64,000 bases of DNA from Ischnura elegans (GCF_921293095.1 NC_060253.1:73135992-73199991), one strand, 5' to 3'; counted from the stretch's first letter, positions 37,631 to 49,489 are shown. Notes: generated by a model from the letters alone, not told the origin. Program-made: numbers and translations.

Positions 37631-38677
37631 ATGCCTTGTCTACACTACACACTTAACTTGTGACTTCACTTAAATATAATCTTAAATGTGGTGCGGTAGC
37701 TACACTTGAGCTTTAAGTCGACTTCAGCACCGTGATTGTCTATATCGGGAAACAGTTATGTTGACAGATGAAGGTCTAGGAGAGCAGTGATTCTTTGATC
37801 CAAAGCGACTGTTATTTGAAATAAACTTCCAAACTCCGTGAATTAACCATTTTGAATTCAGAAGGTTAAAAGGAAAGACCGATTTCAGTTCCTGAGGGAA
37901 CGCTATATGGCGAGAGGTGATGGAGCCAGAGGAATTTAGAATTACTAAGCGTGACTTCGTGGAATGACATATTCATAACGTAAACAAAAACACTTATTGC
38001 TAGTCAAATTCCACTGCTTTATTAAAACCATTGATGTTAAATTTCAACCATTAATTCCTCCCACGTCCAATGAAATCGCCACATCTTATCTCCCTCGGCA
38101 TCCCTAGGACTAACATTAAAGCCCTATGCAATAGTTTCAATAACAGTGTGTGGGAAGTTACTGAGTGCATTCGTTTACGTTATTTTCGATTATGACACCA
38201 TGGAAAATAAACTGTTTTACCGGATCCTCTGCCGTCGTCTCATTGTCAGTCTTAAAATTCCTTAAAACGTTTCTAAGTTTTATAAATCGAGTTTCACCGT
38301 GAGCAACAGCCATAGCAATTAGTTTTCACGGAAATAAAACCAACAATAAGATGAGAAACACTACAAAATAAATTCGTCGAATTAATATCCCCAACACTAG
38401 AAATTAACTAACGAAATAGAACGCTCAATAACCACATCATACAATAAGCACAACTTAGAACATAATCAACGGGATGATGTGAGATGGGTATTATGTGCCA
38501 TTTACAACACATGAAGAGCTTCAACCGTGCGGAAACAGTTGCCTACGCAATTTAAGTTGGGTTCTAAGATGACTTAAGTGGAGGTGTACTTAAATGAAGC
38601 TGGTGACACCTACACTACCAACTTAAATACAGAGCCAACTTAAGTAGTCACTTAAGTTACAAGTGTAGACCCGGCAT
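37631..38677. mobile_element. 1.05-kb non-autonomous DNA transposon, GTCTACACT termini
   Basis: The left end ATGCCTTGTCTACACT and right end AGTGTAGACCCGGCAT form a TIR. Both subterminal regions are studded with ACTTAAG/CTTAAGT-type motifs (for example CAACTTAAGTAGTCACTTAA near the right end), likely transposase-binding repeats. The interior lacks any recognisable transposase. The target duplication is ambiguous. Confidence 0.8.
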
Positions 38678-39080
38678 ACGGTATAAAATACCAAAGCAAA
38701 CTACGACCGGTCGGGCGGGATTAATACGTGTGTCTAAGCATCTTCGATATCTTCCTGAATGCCACCGTGTCCCGTGACTAAGGCGGTGATCCATCTTCGA
38801 ATTCACTACCGTGCGTCCGCCACTCCCTGGCACGTGAGTGGGTGCGCATCGCTCGCATGTCCTCACGGAGCATCGCATTCGTCTGTTTGGGCACGCGCCA
38901 CGACAAGCCACGACCGCCTCCCGCGCTTCCTCCTTCCCCTTTTGTCCGCCTCGCGGCACGTGGACGCACGCAGGCTGCTGATTGGCTCGTGGGCGTCCCG
39001 CCTGTCATCAGACCGCCTTTATGTACACATTAAGGCCTTCCAAACACCCTTCATGTACACAAATACGATGGTAATAAACC
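38678..39080. promoter_or_regulatory. GC/CpG-rich island with inverted CCAAT box
   Basis: This stretch is markedly GC-rich for the window, with many CpGs (CGACCGGTCGGGCGGG; TCGCGGCACGTGGACGCACG). CTGATTGGCT at 38978-38987 is the exact inverse of AGCCAATCAG seen in the other GC islands. Overlapping ORFs of 60-108 codons lie on both strands without domains. Promoter or CpG-island function is an inference. Confidence 0.35.
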
Positions 39081-39839
39081 CATAAAGTAAAATTGAAAAA
39101 AAGGATACGCATAATCGCTAAGATGTAACGCAGCGCTCTTTAACACACTCAAAGCTTAAAATATGTATAGAAGCAATCCACTAGACAAGGCAAAAATTTT
39201 TTCAGGATAAAAGCGGTAAATAAATGAGATTAGAAATAAATTGCCACATGCAAATGAAAACTTTTCACTATAGCTGCTGAAAACATATTTATACAGTAAA
39301 GGCAGAGAACCTTCTGATGAGCCTCATTTCACTCAGAAGGACTCAACTTGTTAAGGATATGAAGGCCTGCTTCTCTAATATTTTTGGTTTCACCCAGTGT
39401 AAAACATCACCAGATCGAGCAGAATTGGAGATAAGGAAAAATACAAGGAATACTTCAAGATTGAAGATTACTGCGAAAGGAAGAAAAGTTGGTTGCGATG
39501 GGATGAAGCGATCAGCCGTAAGAATAATAGCATTGAAAGCTCCGGAGAAGCCATTTCCGGATTAATCAGAGTAGCCGCCAATGATAATCATGGGCCTCTT
39601 TAAAACAGCCCGGGCATTCATTTTATTCCATCAGTGGGCGGATGGCGACGACACTCTCTTGCGGTTCGGAGAGGGAGTGGAGACGCGCAGACTGGCGCTT
39701 ATTCATTGGGCGTGGGATGATCAACTTCCGCTGGGTGTGTGGAGGTACTTAAGGCTTTCGCATGCCGCACCTTCCCCTACCATCTTTCGCCGCTCCTACC
39801 AACCCAAGTCCCACGCATAACACGCGCTCAAGAAGGCAG
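39081..39839. other. No gene recognised
   Basis: An 82-codon ORF (39317-39565) is basic and without recognisable domain. 39640-39780 is GC-richer. Confidence 0.4.
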
Positions 39840-40950
39840 GGGCGTAGTTACGTCAATCGCAGAGGGCACTCAAGTCCATAGTAGGCATTTTGTCATCTCC
39901 ATCAATCATATCGACAACTCAAAACCAGGGATGTCAATAGAAACTAAACGAAAGCCAAAACCAGTAAAATTTCAGGTTTCTTTCCCGAGAGCGAAATGTA
40001 GAAACCATAGGAAGAGGATTTGAACCCGGGTAGCTAAACTCAGGGTCGAAACAAAATCGGAGTCATAACTACATCCGGTCGACACTAAACAATAACTCTG
40101 GGACGAAAAAAAACGTAGATAATGTTTCGCATCGGAGGGACCACGTGCTTCACCTTCGAATAGTTTAGTTTCGACCCACATACCGAGTAAGAAGTATGGT
40201 GGAATGAAGTAGAGGTTCGGCCTACCACCATTACATGCATAGTGCACTCACATTTTTACCACTATGAGGAGAGCGGTGAACACAAACTGGCCATTCGATT
40301 TTTAAGGTCGATGTGTTAACCTCTCTACACGTATGTCGAACGTAATGGGTCGAAACTATTCCCTCTTATCCCCCTCCACTCAACTTCTGGGATCGAAATT
40401 TAACTATGAGCAGCGGGGTTTCGATTAATTTAGTTTCGTTCCCGGGAATAAAGTTTCGTCCTGGGCCGAAATAAACTCCTTAATGATTTTAACTTCCTGC
40501 GGGAACGAAACTAAACCTAGGTCTCGTATTTTCGTTTTCCCCTGGGTCGAAATGAAACATTTTCGTTTCGTTTCCTTCCCCCTAGTTTTGATTCTAGGTT
40601 CGCCCATGCTATTTGCGCTTTCGAAAGTCGGGTCGAATTCCGACACTGGTTTGCTACGTCAATCGGGAAGACGCCGAGTTTCTAAGTCAAATTTCTACGG
40701 GAACCAACGTTAATCGAAGAGGAAATTCAAGCGAAAAGTACAAATTTTGTCATCTTCACCACTCATATCGACAACTCAAGACAAATTCATGGGTTATCAT
40801 AACGGAATGGGGCGGTTTTGAACATGGTTTAATAGCCATTGGCTCTTTCGATAAGCCGGGTTTCTACGGGAATCTGCGTCATTCGAAGAAGACATTCAAG
40901 CCCATTGTAGGCATTTTGCCACCTTCGCATTCTATATTGACAACTCAAAT
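39840..40950. repeat. Three diverged copies of a module flanking a GTTTCG-rich foldback
   Basis: A module with TACGTCAATCG, CATTCAAGCCCAT, GTAGGCATTTTG and TCGACAACTCAA occurs at about 39840-39926, 40650-40790 and 40857-40950. Between copies 1 and 2 lies sequence repeatedly containing GGGTCGAAA, ACGAAACTAAA and the reverse complements. In it TTTAGTTTCGTTCCCG (40429-40444) is the perfect inverse of CGGGAACGAAACTAAA (40500-40515). This looks like a composite repeat of unknown class. Confidence 0.55.
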
Positions 40951-40972
40951 CTCAGACGTTAAGCGCATTTAA

Positions 40973-41200
40973 GGCTGGGAGCCTCTGGAGACTCGGAGGC
41001 TGCGCGCTAGGCTTAGATTGTTTGAACATTTGAGAAAGAATATCTTTAAAAGCGACACGGAGAACCTAATATTAGAGCCACATTATATTTCCAAGTCCGA
41101 TAGAAGAGATAAATTAAGAATGATATTTTGCCGAACGGATATATATGCGAATTCCTTTTTCCCCCGAACCATAAAGGACTTTAATAAAAGCCAGTCATAA
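40973..41200 (+). mobile_element. LINE reverse-transcriptase C-terminal fragment
   Basis: Open frame beginning GWEPLETRRLRARLRLFEHL, continuing through EPHYISKSDRRDKLRMIFC and RTDIYANSFFPRTIKDFN to a stop. GWxxLExRRxxaRL ... YANSFFPRTIxDWN is the standard block after the reverse-transcriptase domain in Jockey/CR1-type LINEs. There is an in-frame stop just upstream (TAA before GGC TGG), so the fragment is truncated. Its reading frame is intact for about 75 codons, so it is relatively young. Confidence 0.8.
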
Positions 41201-41334
41201 TTTCGTTCGCCAGCGACAATTTTTCACTCCAACAGTGGCTTAGCTAGCACGACCCTCGCCACATAAGCCACAGTATGGACGCGTGACGTCAACCTCTTGT
41301 TCGATAAAACCCATCCCGAAGTTCGCTCGGAGAA

Positions 41335-41395
41335 ATTGGCTTGGTGGTGTCAATCGGGAGATCGAATCCCGGCAAAGTCAAATAATTTTTCATGG
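41335..41395 (+). mobile_element. tRNA-derived SINE fragment
   Basis: TTGGCTTGGTGGTGTCAATC, then AGATCGAATCCCGG (B-box-like), then AAATAATTTTTCATGGC. The order and tail match the relic at 37110-37205, with part of the tRNA-like body deleted. Confidence 0.5.
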
Positions 41396-41534
41396 CAAGC
41401 TCCATCCTTTGGTTTATTTATTTTTTTTTATTTTGGAAATCGTCGTCTCAAACAGTATTTTTTACTAAATTAATAATTTTCAACATGCGCGCCGCTCGCT
41501 TAGTCGCTCGGCAAGAGAGAAACCCGTCGTTTAC

Positions 41535-41695
41535 GTTAGCATACTCATAACGGAAAGCGCGCAGGGGACCACGGCTTGACGTACCAGCCAACGGACAGAG
41601 TGCTGCACTTAAAACTCCCTCCTCAAGGCACTCAAGCAGGAGAGCAATCACTCGAGCAATCGAGCAGCCTCTGGAAAATATCTACCACCCTATCC
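41535..41695 (-). mobile_element. Degenerate copy of the GATCGGGTTGGTG SINE body
   Basis: GGGGACCACGGCTTGACGTA, GAGTGCTGCACTT, CTCCTCAAGGCACTCAAG and AGCCTCTGGAAAATATCTACC follow the same order as the well-preserved copy at 52274-52571 (GGGGACCACGGCTTAACGTC, GAGTGCTGCGCTT, CTCCACACAACATTCAAG, AGTCTCTGAAAATTATCTGCC). The tRNA-like head is missing. Confidence 0.7.
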
Positions 41696-43024
41696 CTACT
41701 AAATAGTGAGCTATCCAAATATTGGTTTCACGGTAACACCAGCATCTACATTTCAGGACAGGTAAAAATTTTAAATCCGGCTCCCAAAAAATATAAGGAG
41801 ATAAGTAGGAGAGCCAATTTTTCATCGCCAGTCGATGGAGTCCAAATGGAAGAGCCTATTTTTGAGGTTTCCATAAAAATTATATTTCTTTTGGCTCATT
41901 GATTGAACTTCTCTATCAAATTACGTCATTTCAATGCTAAAACTATATGATACCTACGGAGGAATGCCAAGATTTTAGAACCATTGAATTTTTTCCCTTT
42001 CTCCCAATATATCATTTATCCCATATTGTACTTCTGCATAAATGCAGGAGGTATGGATATATTTAGATCAAGCAATGTGCGCTTATATTCTCCTTATTTT
42101 CGAGTTACTATGCGGCATGAAAAGTAAACAGATCTCATAACAAATGGAACTGTGAAAACTTTTAGAAAATTAGCATTCATTTTATTCCTTCCTTGGGTTT
42201 ATTGAAAACTCCACACAAAATACCACAAATACCTATTCCAACACTTCTGGATGAGATGACCAAATAAACTTTCACAAATTTCTATTTGCAAAGTAGAAGA
42301 AGTACATATCTTAGCAGAGAATATTTGAATAAGTATTCTCATTCCCCCACGTAAATTTACATTTTAATGGAAATTTAAGATCAGAGACACAGCCAAATGA
42401 ATCCCGACTTCATCTCGCGCTAATCTGAACAGGCTTGGCAACATTGTTCAAACGATTAATGAACCTTGAAATTACTACAGGGGCTAGGGATGAGTCTCAC
42501 AAGAACATTTGCTAAGGCCTAGCTATCGTATTTCACGAGATAATACGCCCAATCTCCTTCGAAACAGCGTGGATGATTTATAATTCACTTCAGTGCAGAG
42601 GTATTATACATAGATACTGAAATGCATACGTATATGACCTCAGCAAAGAGAGCTCATCGCGAAATTAATGCTTGCTTTAATTCCAAGCTCGGAGTAAACA
42701 TGCATGCGTCTTTGTATTAATCCCATTTCAATCCACAGAGACTTGCTCGGGAAACTACTGGATCCCAATGATTCATTTCAAACTTAAATTCAAGCAACTT
42801 GGTTCAAGGCTTCTTCCTGCTCGCCCACGAGTGAATTTCACCTAAACCAATCTCTTCACCAGAGGAACATTAGAAGAAACGAGTAGATGGTTATATAACA
42901 CAAAGACTTATAAAAATTTATTGTGTGAGATATAAGTATTCTGACTTGCTAAGATGTCGTCAACACCGTCGGTCTACGGAAAAACGGCCTCCTTTCTAAT
43001 GCTAGGTAATTCTTAGGAGAATCC
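41696..43024. other. AT-rich sequence, no gene recognised
   Basis: No coding signal or defined repeat. Confidence 0.45.
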
Positions 43025-43341
43025 ATGATTAAAGCACAAATGGTATTATCCACACTATTTTATTTATCACTTAACCGGCCATGGTTTCGACACTTGGTGT
43101 CATTTTCAAAAAAAATATTAAATATTAAAAAAAAGCATAAAATCGTTTCCGGCTTTATTTTGTGGAATAATGATATATCCATGATTAAAGCACAAATGGT
43201 AATATCCACACTATTTTATTTATCACTTAACCGACCATGGTTTCGACACATGGTGTCATTTTCAAGGCAAGTTAATTTTTACCATTCGTGCTTTAATCAT
43301 GGATATATCACTATTCCACAAAATTAAGCCGGAAACGATTT
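43025..43341. mobile_element. Penelope-like foldback with direct and inverted copies around GTTTCGACAC cores
   Basis: A roughly 85-bp block starting ATGATTAAAGCACAAATGGT occurs at 43025 and again at 43182. A segment from about 43141 (AATCGTTTCCGGCTTTATTT through CATGATTAAAGCAC) recurs inverted at 43278-43341. On the minus strand the cores read TGAAAATGACACCA-GTGTCGAAACCATGG, a hairpin followed by GAAAC, as in hammerhead-type repeats but without a canonical CTGATGA. No coding region is present. Confidence 0.65.
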
Positions 43342-43930
43342 CATACGTTCTTAGGAAAAATTCAGATGAAGAAAATATAAATACGTTGCATCGTCTTCGG
43401 TTATTAAGAGGACGCATGCTGCCGGCTCAAACGGGATTTTTAGAGACTTATTACCCGCTTAAAACTTGTCCTATAATTTTGAATTTTTGTGTACATAGAG
43501 TTTCAGAATTCACAGACCTTTGCGAGTTTCTCAACTATGGGTTAATGTACCTGAGTAAAAAATTATAAGGTCAAAATAAAAAATTCAAATTCAGGACGTG
43601 TTCAAGTGTTCGCAACGATCAACATCGTATGAAATGAAAATTTCAACACTATAGAAAATGTTTTCAAGGAGTACTCTTTCAAAAAAGAAGACCTATCGAG
43701 GGCATGTGTCGTACTAAACCAAACCCGTAGGTGAATGAACACACGTAGGTTTGTGGAGTATTTGAATGCGAGTGAATTATTTTTACCTAGATCGAGTGCA
43801 AGATATTGTGCAAGTAAGTGCATTGTGCAAATAAGCTTTTCATTGTTCGGAGAATAAAATAGGGGTGCTGATCAGTTCTATGAGAAATGTAATTAATAGT
43901 AGCGGGTGTTACTTTGTGGAAATCCTCTAT
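43342..43930. other. No gene recognised
   Basis: An 89-codon ORF (43299-43568) starts inside the foldback and has no recognisable domain. It may be read-out from the adjacent repeat. Confidence 0.4.
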
Positions 43931-44077
43931 CGTAGGAAAAGAAGAAATAAAAACTTGGCTATTTCCACATGGTAAATTACTGTGACTGACCACAGTTTCG
44001 TTACGGCGTAACATTGTCAAGTCGGTCACAATAAATTATGTGAAAATAGCCAAGTTTTTATTTATTCTTTTCCTACG
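43931..44077. mobile_element. Foldback element with hammerhead-like centre
   Basis: CGTAGGAAAAGAAGAAATAA continues into AAACTTGGCTATTTCCACAT. It is the inverse of ATGTGAAAATAGCCAAGTTT continuing to CTTTTCCTACG, giving arms of about 55-60 bp. The inner pairs are TGTGACTGAC and GTCGGTCACA. The minus-strand centre reads TTGACAATGTTACGCCGTAA then CGAAACTGTGG, that is a hairpin followed by GAAAC, the same layout as the other foldbacks here. The CTGATGA half is not conserved. Confidence 0.7.
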
Positions 44078-44421
44078 TATAAGATATTAATGTAGAACAG
44101 CCTAAAAGATAAGTAACGATTGACACCCACGCCTCATTGCCCGAATAAGGAAAAGCTTATTTTTTTACTTTTTAACGGATTTTATACTGTTCCTGCAAAA
44201 CGTGAGTTTTCCTAAAATCCATTTTATTTAATTTTTATTTCCATTTTTTGCTTAGAATTCAAATGTGAATGTTATATTTTTCTTAATCCATTTTAACATT
44301 ATATTCCTAAATTTATTTTATAAAAGTGAGGCCCAAAAGGCTACTGAACTACCTCATATTATGTGCGAAATAGCAAAGCCAAAAACAATGAAAGATGCGA
44401 CAAGCCCTGAACTTGTAAACA

Positions 44422-44720
44422 TCATCACTGGTCAACAATCCTAGGATTGGTTTGACGCAGCTCTCCACTCAGTTCTCCAATCAGCTAATCTTTTCCCACC
44501 TACGTTTTCTTCTCTTTCACATCTCTCTTTACTTGTTCCTTATATTTTGTTCGAGGTCTTCCTTTTCCATTCTTGCCTTCCACTTGTCCTTCGACGATTG
44601 TCTTCATCAGGCCATCATGTCTCAAGATGTGGCCTATAAGGTTGTTCCGTCTTCTTATTAAGGTTTTCATGAAGCTTCTCTTCTCTCCTACCCTTCTTAG
44701 GACTTCCTCGTTACTAACTC
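44422..44720 (-). mobile_element. 5'-truncated LINE insertion with 13-bp target duplication
   Basis: GAACTTGTAAACA lies on both sides (44409-44421 and 44721-44733). Minus-strand translation gives RVSNEEVLRRVGEKRSFMK, then LIGHILRHDGLMKTIVEGQ, then GKNGKGRPRTKYKEQVKRD, a LINE reverse-transcriptase C-terminus. A frameshift follows. It ends in a GATGATG-type tail and is the same family as 36900-37098, carrying about 100 bp more 5' sequence. Confidence 0.93.
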
Positions 44721-44764
44721 GAACTTGTAAACAACTTTTGAAAATATTAACAAAAAATCGAATT

Positions 44765-44835
44765 TTCCAGGATTCGAACCATTGATCTTTTGCTCACTAC
44801 GCAGATACGTTAACTGTTGCACCACATGACACTAT
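44765..44835 (-). mobile_element. tRNA-derived SINE relic
   Basis: The minus strand reads GTCATGTGGTGCAACAGTTA (A-box-like) and then ATGGTTCGAATCC (B box), followed by a T-rich tail (GATTTTTTG). It resembles the relic at 37110-37205. A LINE is inserted about 40 bp further along. Confidence 0.55.
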
Positions 44836-44929
44836 CTGGTTGAAATGAAATCATTAATACTTAATCTGAAGCTGAGCTATTAATACTAATATTAACTGTC
44901 GACAAAGTTGCCTTATACTGCCTCTCAAG
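44836..44929. other. Spacer, nothing recognised
   Basis: Short AT-rich spacer between the SINE relic and a dispersed repeat. Confidence 0.4.
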
Positions 44930-45055
44930 AGCTAGAAATAATGTAAGAATGCACGGTCGTTTGGTTCTGATGTGTACTGGAAATATCAAGCCGGGAAGTG
45001 AGTTAAAAATCAATTAGAAGATACCATCGATGAAACACATAAAGTTTAGAAAATT
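44930..45055. repeat. Dispersed repeat, also at 51185-51310
   Basis: GTAAGAATGCA, TTTGGTTCTGATGTGTACTG, GGGAAGTGAG and AAAAATCAATTA match GTGAGAATGCA, TTTGGTTCCAATCTGTACTG, GGGAAGTGAG and AAAAATCAATTA at 51200-51290 in the same order. Non-coding. Class unknown. Confidence 0.6.
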
Positions 45056-48000
45056 ATAAGAAAAATAACTAATGTTAAACGAAAATGCAAGAATTTATTG
45101 GCAAGAGATTTAAATTGAACGTTTCTAAAAAAAATCAGGATCATCTCAAGCACCAGCATTCAGCAGACCAACGAAAATAACATCCGGGGTGCGCAATCTA
45201 GTCTCATACTTGTACGGTGAAAGCAGTACCACATAACTTGCTTCAATTCCCTCGTTTCGAAGTGGGCATGGGGGATTTCCTTCCATCAGAAAAGAATCCT
45301 ACTTCCTGCAGACCAACTTCTCTCCCCAGAGTACGCACAAGCTAATCCAGAATACAAATTCATACTTGCCTTCTGTATATTCGCTTACAGGTAATGTATT
45401 AAAAGCAGCTTCGACTCAAATCAGAGAAATGTTTCAACAACTGAGATTATATACATTATCAGGGACCACTGTAATTCCGCCATCACAAAAAAATCACCCT
45501 CACTCACCGATTATTGCTCACAGCCGCTGTGAATATTTATCATTATTATAATTATTATTTTCAAAGTCGGATAGCGAAATCTGCTATTGTTGTTTTCAGA
45601 AAATTATGTAATAGTTTTCAGCTAACAATATAATTTTCAGAGAACTTGGATGGACAGAACCAGAGTGAACATTTTTTCGATAAATTTCGATTAAAAAAAA
45701 ACTAGCTCCATTCGGAGAGTGTTGGTACTATTCATAAGCAATTCAATATACTTCAACTGACTCCACCGTTTAGCATAAGGACCACCGGGGGAAGGCTTTT
45801 CGACCCCTGGGGGCCAATAGCAACGTAAAAGATAGAACATCCATCCATCCCATCATCTCCAAAAATTACATAAATATGACAAATTGTTCAGCGATACAGT
45901 GATAATCTATTCATCTCAGATGTACATATTTAGACCCATTTCAAAATATCAGCAATATTTAATATCGCTCCTATTCACGCGTTAAGAAGTTTTACACCTA
46001 CCATACAAAGTCATACGAGAGTCATTCTTCAATGAAAAAGCCATTCTATTGGAAAAGGATGACGTCCCTGAGATAGAAAACGGCTGTGTTCGACAGTTGA
46101 CTACAAAGAACATACTTTACATAGATTTCCCCTGAACCGCTTGGATCAAAGAGAATTTTACTATGCAAGCGCTTCAAGGAAACTTGACGGAGGTCTTTGT
46201 CAATTGTAGGATGTATTTTGTCGCCTCCTTGCAAAGATCCCTCTTTTCAAGACGTATGGCACATTTCCCGGTTCAGTCGCATTGATCTAACAGAATAGAC
46301 CTCTGCATGTTGAATATTGTTGATACTGTTTGGACAAATGGCTGAATTGATAAATATCAAATAAAATAAATGGTAATTTAATACTGGATTTTTCTAAGCT
46401 CACTCATTCAATGAGGGATTAAAAAAAACTCCCAGTTCATTACATTTTCAAGAAGCCATAATGTCGGTAAAAGTCATACTCCAGCTCAAATTGTATCTGC
46501 AAAAATTACTCTGAATAATTTTTACATCCCTATCTTTTTTAGGGGCCTCAAAATGACAAAATAAGAAAAAATACACTCAAAAGCTTATTTGTATCACATC
46601 GGTGCCTAATAGCAATACGTTTATGCTCTTGAATATATGTAATTTAGATTGAATACTATGTAAAAAAAAAAAGGTTCAAGGCTAATAAGTTCACAAGGCT
46701 AAAAGTTCAATCTTTTTCATATAGTTCAGTTCTCCCGACCCTTGAGGTTTTCTGCAGGGAAGATGAAACGTTTGCCAGTTTCATACAAGACGCCAGAGTA
46801 ACTTTTTTAATATGGGCACACAAGTAGAAATTTTAATCTAGTAGATAACCATCACCACTTGTCAAAGAAACCTGAAATCAGTTAAATACAATTATCTAAT
46901 CCATTCTTCCGATCAGCTAATCTATTTAAAACGAAGATAGTCTTTCACTTTCATATCCTTCTTCAGCTGTGTCATATATTTAATATGAGAGTAAGCTAAA
47001 TATCAGAAAATGTAGCATTGCACTTATGCTAAAGTTCGTATTATTCATGAAGAAAAAATTAAATACGTGGAATAAAATACGATGAAATACATGAAAAACC
47101 ATGGGAAATACAACCTCACCCAACAAAGGTTACGATATGGTACTCCACGCTTAAAGAGCAGATGAAAGCGTTAAATGCTTGACAGCCACAAAAGATGAAT
47201 AAACTGAGAACAAAATAGTTGTAGCCTTTCATACCTCAAAAATTTTTTTCTCGCAAGCACATGTCGTGCGATTCAATGCGCATTTATATGATGAATGTAA
47301 ATTAGTGGTTACATTTCATTTTAATATTAAAAAACGATACTGCTCAATAGGTGACGCATTGCCTTGGTTATTACCATTATGTTTGGATTTTTTCCAGTCA
47401 CAAGTGCTTCCCTCTAGATTCCAGGCATGTAGCTGATTATTGAGTCACTGTGCGAGCCAGGTGCCATATGCTCATGCATCATTCGTGCAGCGCGTGCCAT
47501 GAACTCATCAAGCAAGACACGAATGCCTCTACACCGAACTCACGTTCACGATCACGTCCTTTATACGCAGTCACCAATTCAAACGAGGCTCGCAATAAAC
47601 TAATCAAATGAGAATGTCATTGCTATTATCTTGATTTTAAATAAAGTATGACTGAAAACTGGGTAGATACTGGGCTTCCAGAATTTTTAGAAATTTGTGT
47701 GATCGTGTGTGTGTGCTTTGAAAAAATAAAAGGGCTGTGGATGCGACATGTTTTGAATATCCTACTATTTTTTAATCACACCGCCAATTTCTCAGCAATA
47801 TTGAATATCTCGAACATCACACTAGCGCCAACAAAATAAAATCTGTAATTCTGGGAATTGTAACAATTTTTACGGTCAGATGGGCTCCAGGCAGTTTATC
47901 GTTTTTTTATTGCCATGAAAAGGTAAAAAATTGTCTTTCCTTATTACTAGACCTCCCTTAAGACCGAATTACCTTCATGATACAGTTAATGGCACCTTTC

Positions 48001-48167
48001 TTAGGAAGCATAAACGCCCACGACACGTCACTACGTATGTTTTCCACATTGGCAGCGAGTGATCGCCACGTAATACATTTGCTATGACAACGCGTCATTA
48101 GATGTGGAGGCTCAGGGATCACTTAGGTGGCATCCACATTTCAGGGTCCAAATTCAGGCAATACATT
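45056..48167. other. Long AT-rich stretch, no gene recognised
   Basis: ORFs stay at about 60 codons. No tRNA, LINE or TIR signature was recognised. Confidence 0.45.
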
Positions 48168-48439
48168 GCAATCGGTAGGGATGTGCATATAGCACTTTTA
48201 CATCTCGAGTCGAGTTTAAAACGACTCGCGAGTATCGAGTTGAGCCGAGTCGAGTATGATAATTCACGAACTAGGCAACACATCAATGCATACTCCAACA
48301 TATTCTCATTTTCCCAATTCCCTCGTGAATTTTCTATTCTGAATTCTTACCTTACCCTAAAAGGGAGAAGATAATGAGGAAAATTGATTGTAATTGTGTC
48401 ACAATTAGGAGATGAACGAAAATTAATGTGTCTCAAACA

Positions 48440-48960
48440 GTTAATAATAATTTAATAATAATAATTTATTCACTCCTACATTTTGCTTTTACATCTGAAT
48501 ACAAAAATTACAAAGAGAAGGAGTTTTAGGTGGTCTCCAAGGTCATAAGACTAGAATTGAGCCACCAGCAAATAACAATATATGCCAATAAAAATAATAA
48601 CAATGCAGTAAATGGTACATGAGTATTTTAAATAAATAACATAAAAATAAATTTTCTATTATTTCTTGCGAGAAAAGCCAATACCTAGCAAGTCCTAACA
48701 TTACATTTGAGGATTTATTTTTTTTAGTTCTATAGGGCAGTAAATGAAATAACTTTGGCCCCATGTAAATAAAACAGCGTTTGCATAATGTAAACTTAGG
48801 TCTGTTTGCTACTACAAATGACTCACTCCTTAAATTATATTTGTACTTATCACATCCACTCGGTATATTTCCTCTCCTGGCAAACAACAAGTTAAACACT
48901 TTGAATAAGTACAAATGCCTTAGTGGCCACAAACAACGGGAATGAGTGCTCATAATAATT
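48440..48960 (-). mobile_element. LINE C-terminal fragment nested in the hAT element
   Basis: A minus-strand open frame of 136 codons includes SGCDKYKYNLRSESFVVANR and RCFIYMGPKLFHLLPYRTK. The pattern (T/L)R-----P--k-------yxGPklfnxLPxxiK is found at the C-terminus of CR1/Jockey-type LINE reverse transcriptases. The 3' side ends in a (TTA)n-like tail near 48445. The 5' boundary and target duplication were not resolved. Confidence 0.6.
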
Positions 48961-49489
48961 TTTAGACAATATTACCCGAATTATTTTTTTTGCAAAACGA
49001 GTGCACACTTAAATGTGCTCATGCATGCAGTTCAGTAAGTACAACTGAAATTAATTTACCTCTAGTAATATATTGTTAATTTAATTAATGTATGAATCCA
49101 AACTGCTCAGAAGAGTCCACATTAATGGCATTTGTGTAATTGCAAGAAAGATTATACACGTTAATGAATCATGTAATATATGATCCTTTCTTGTATTTCG
49201 CAACAAACCTTTGTGGCTGGACCAATAATTTTTTCCTAAGTTACAAGATTTGACACCCTTGAGAATTTTTGTTAAAATTTATATCTACGATTTTTATGGA
49301 TCTTGCATCTTCAAGGTATTTAAGTGGGCGAAGCGAACGAACTATAGAACTTATCTTTAGCTTCAGAAACAAAAAAAGTTTTTTTATTTCTAAATTTGTT
49401 TAATCGACCGAGGTAACCCCTTTTTTAGTTCAAGAAGGAAACTAAACGCAACAAGGGACTAAACGAAAAGCAATTTTGGACGTACGTAG

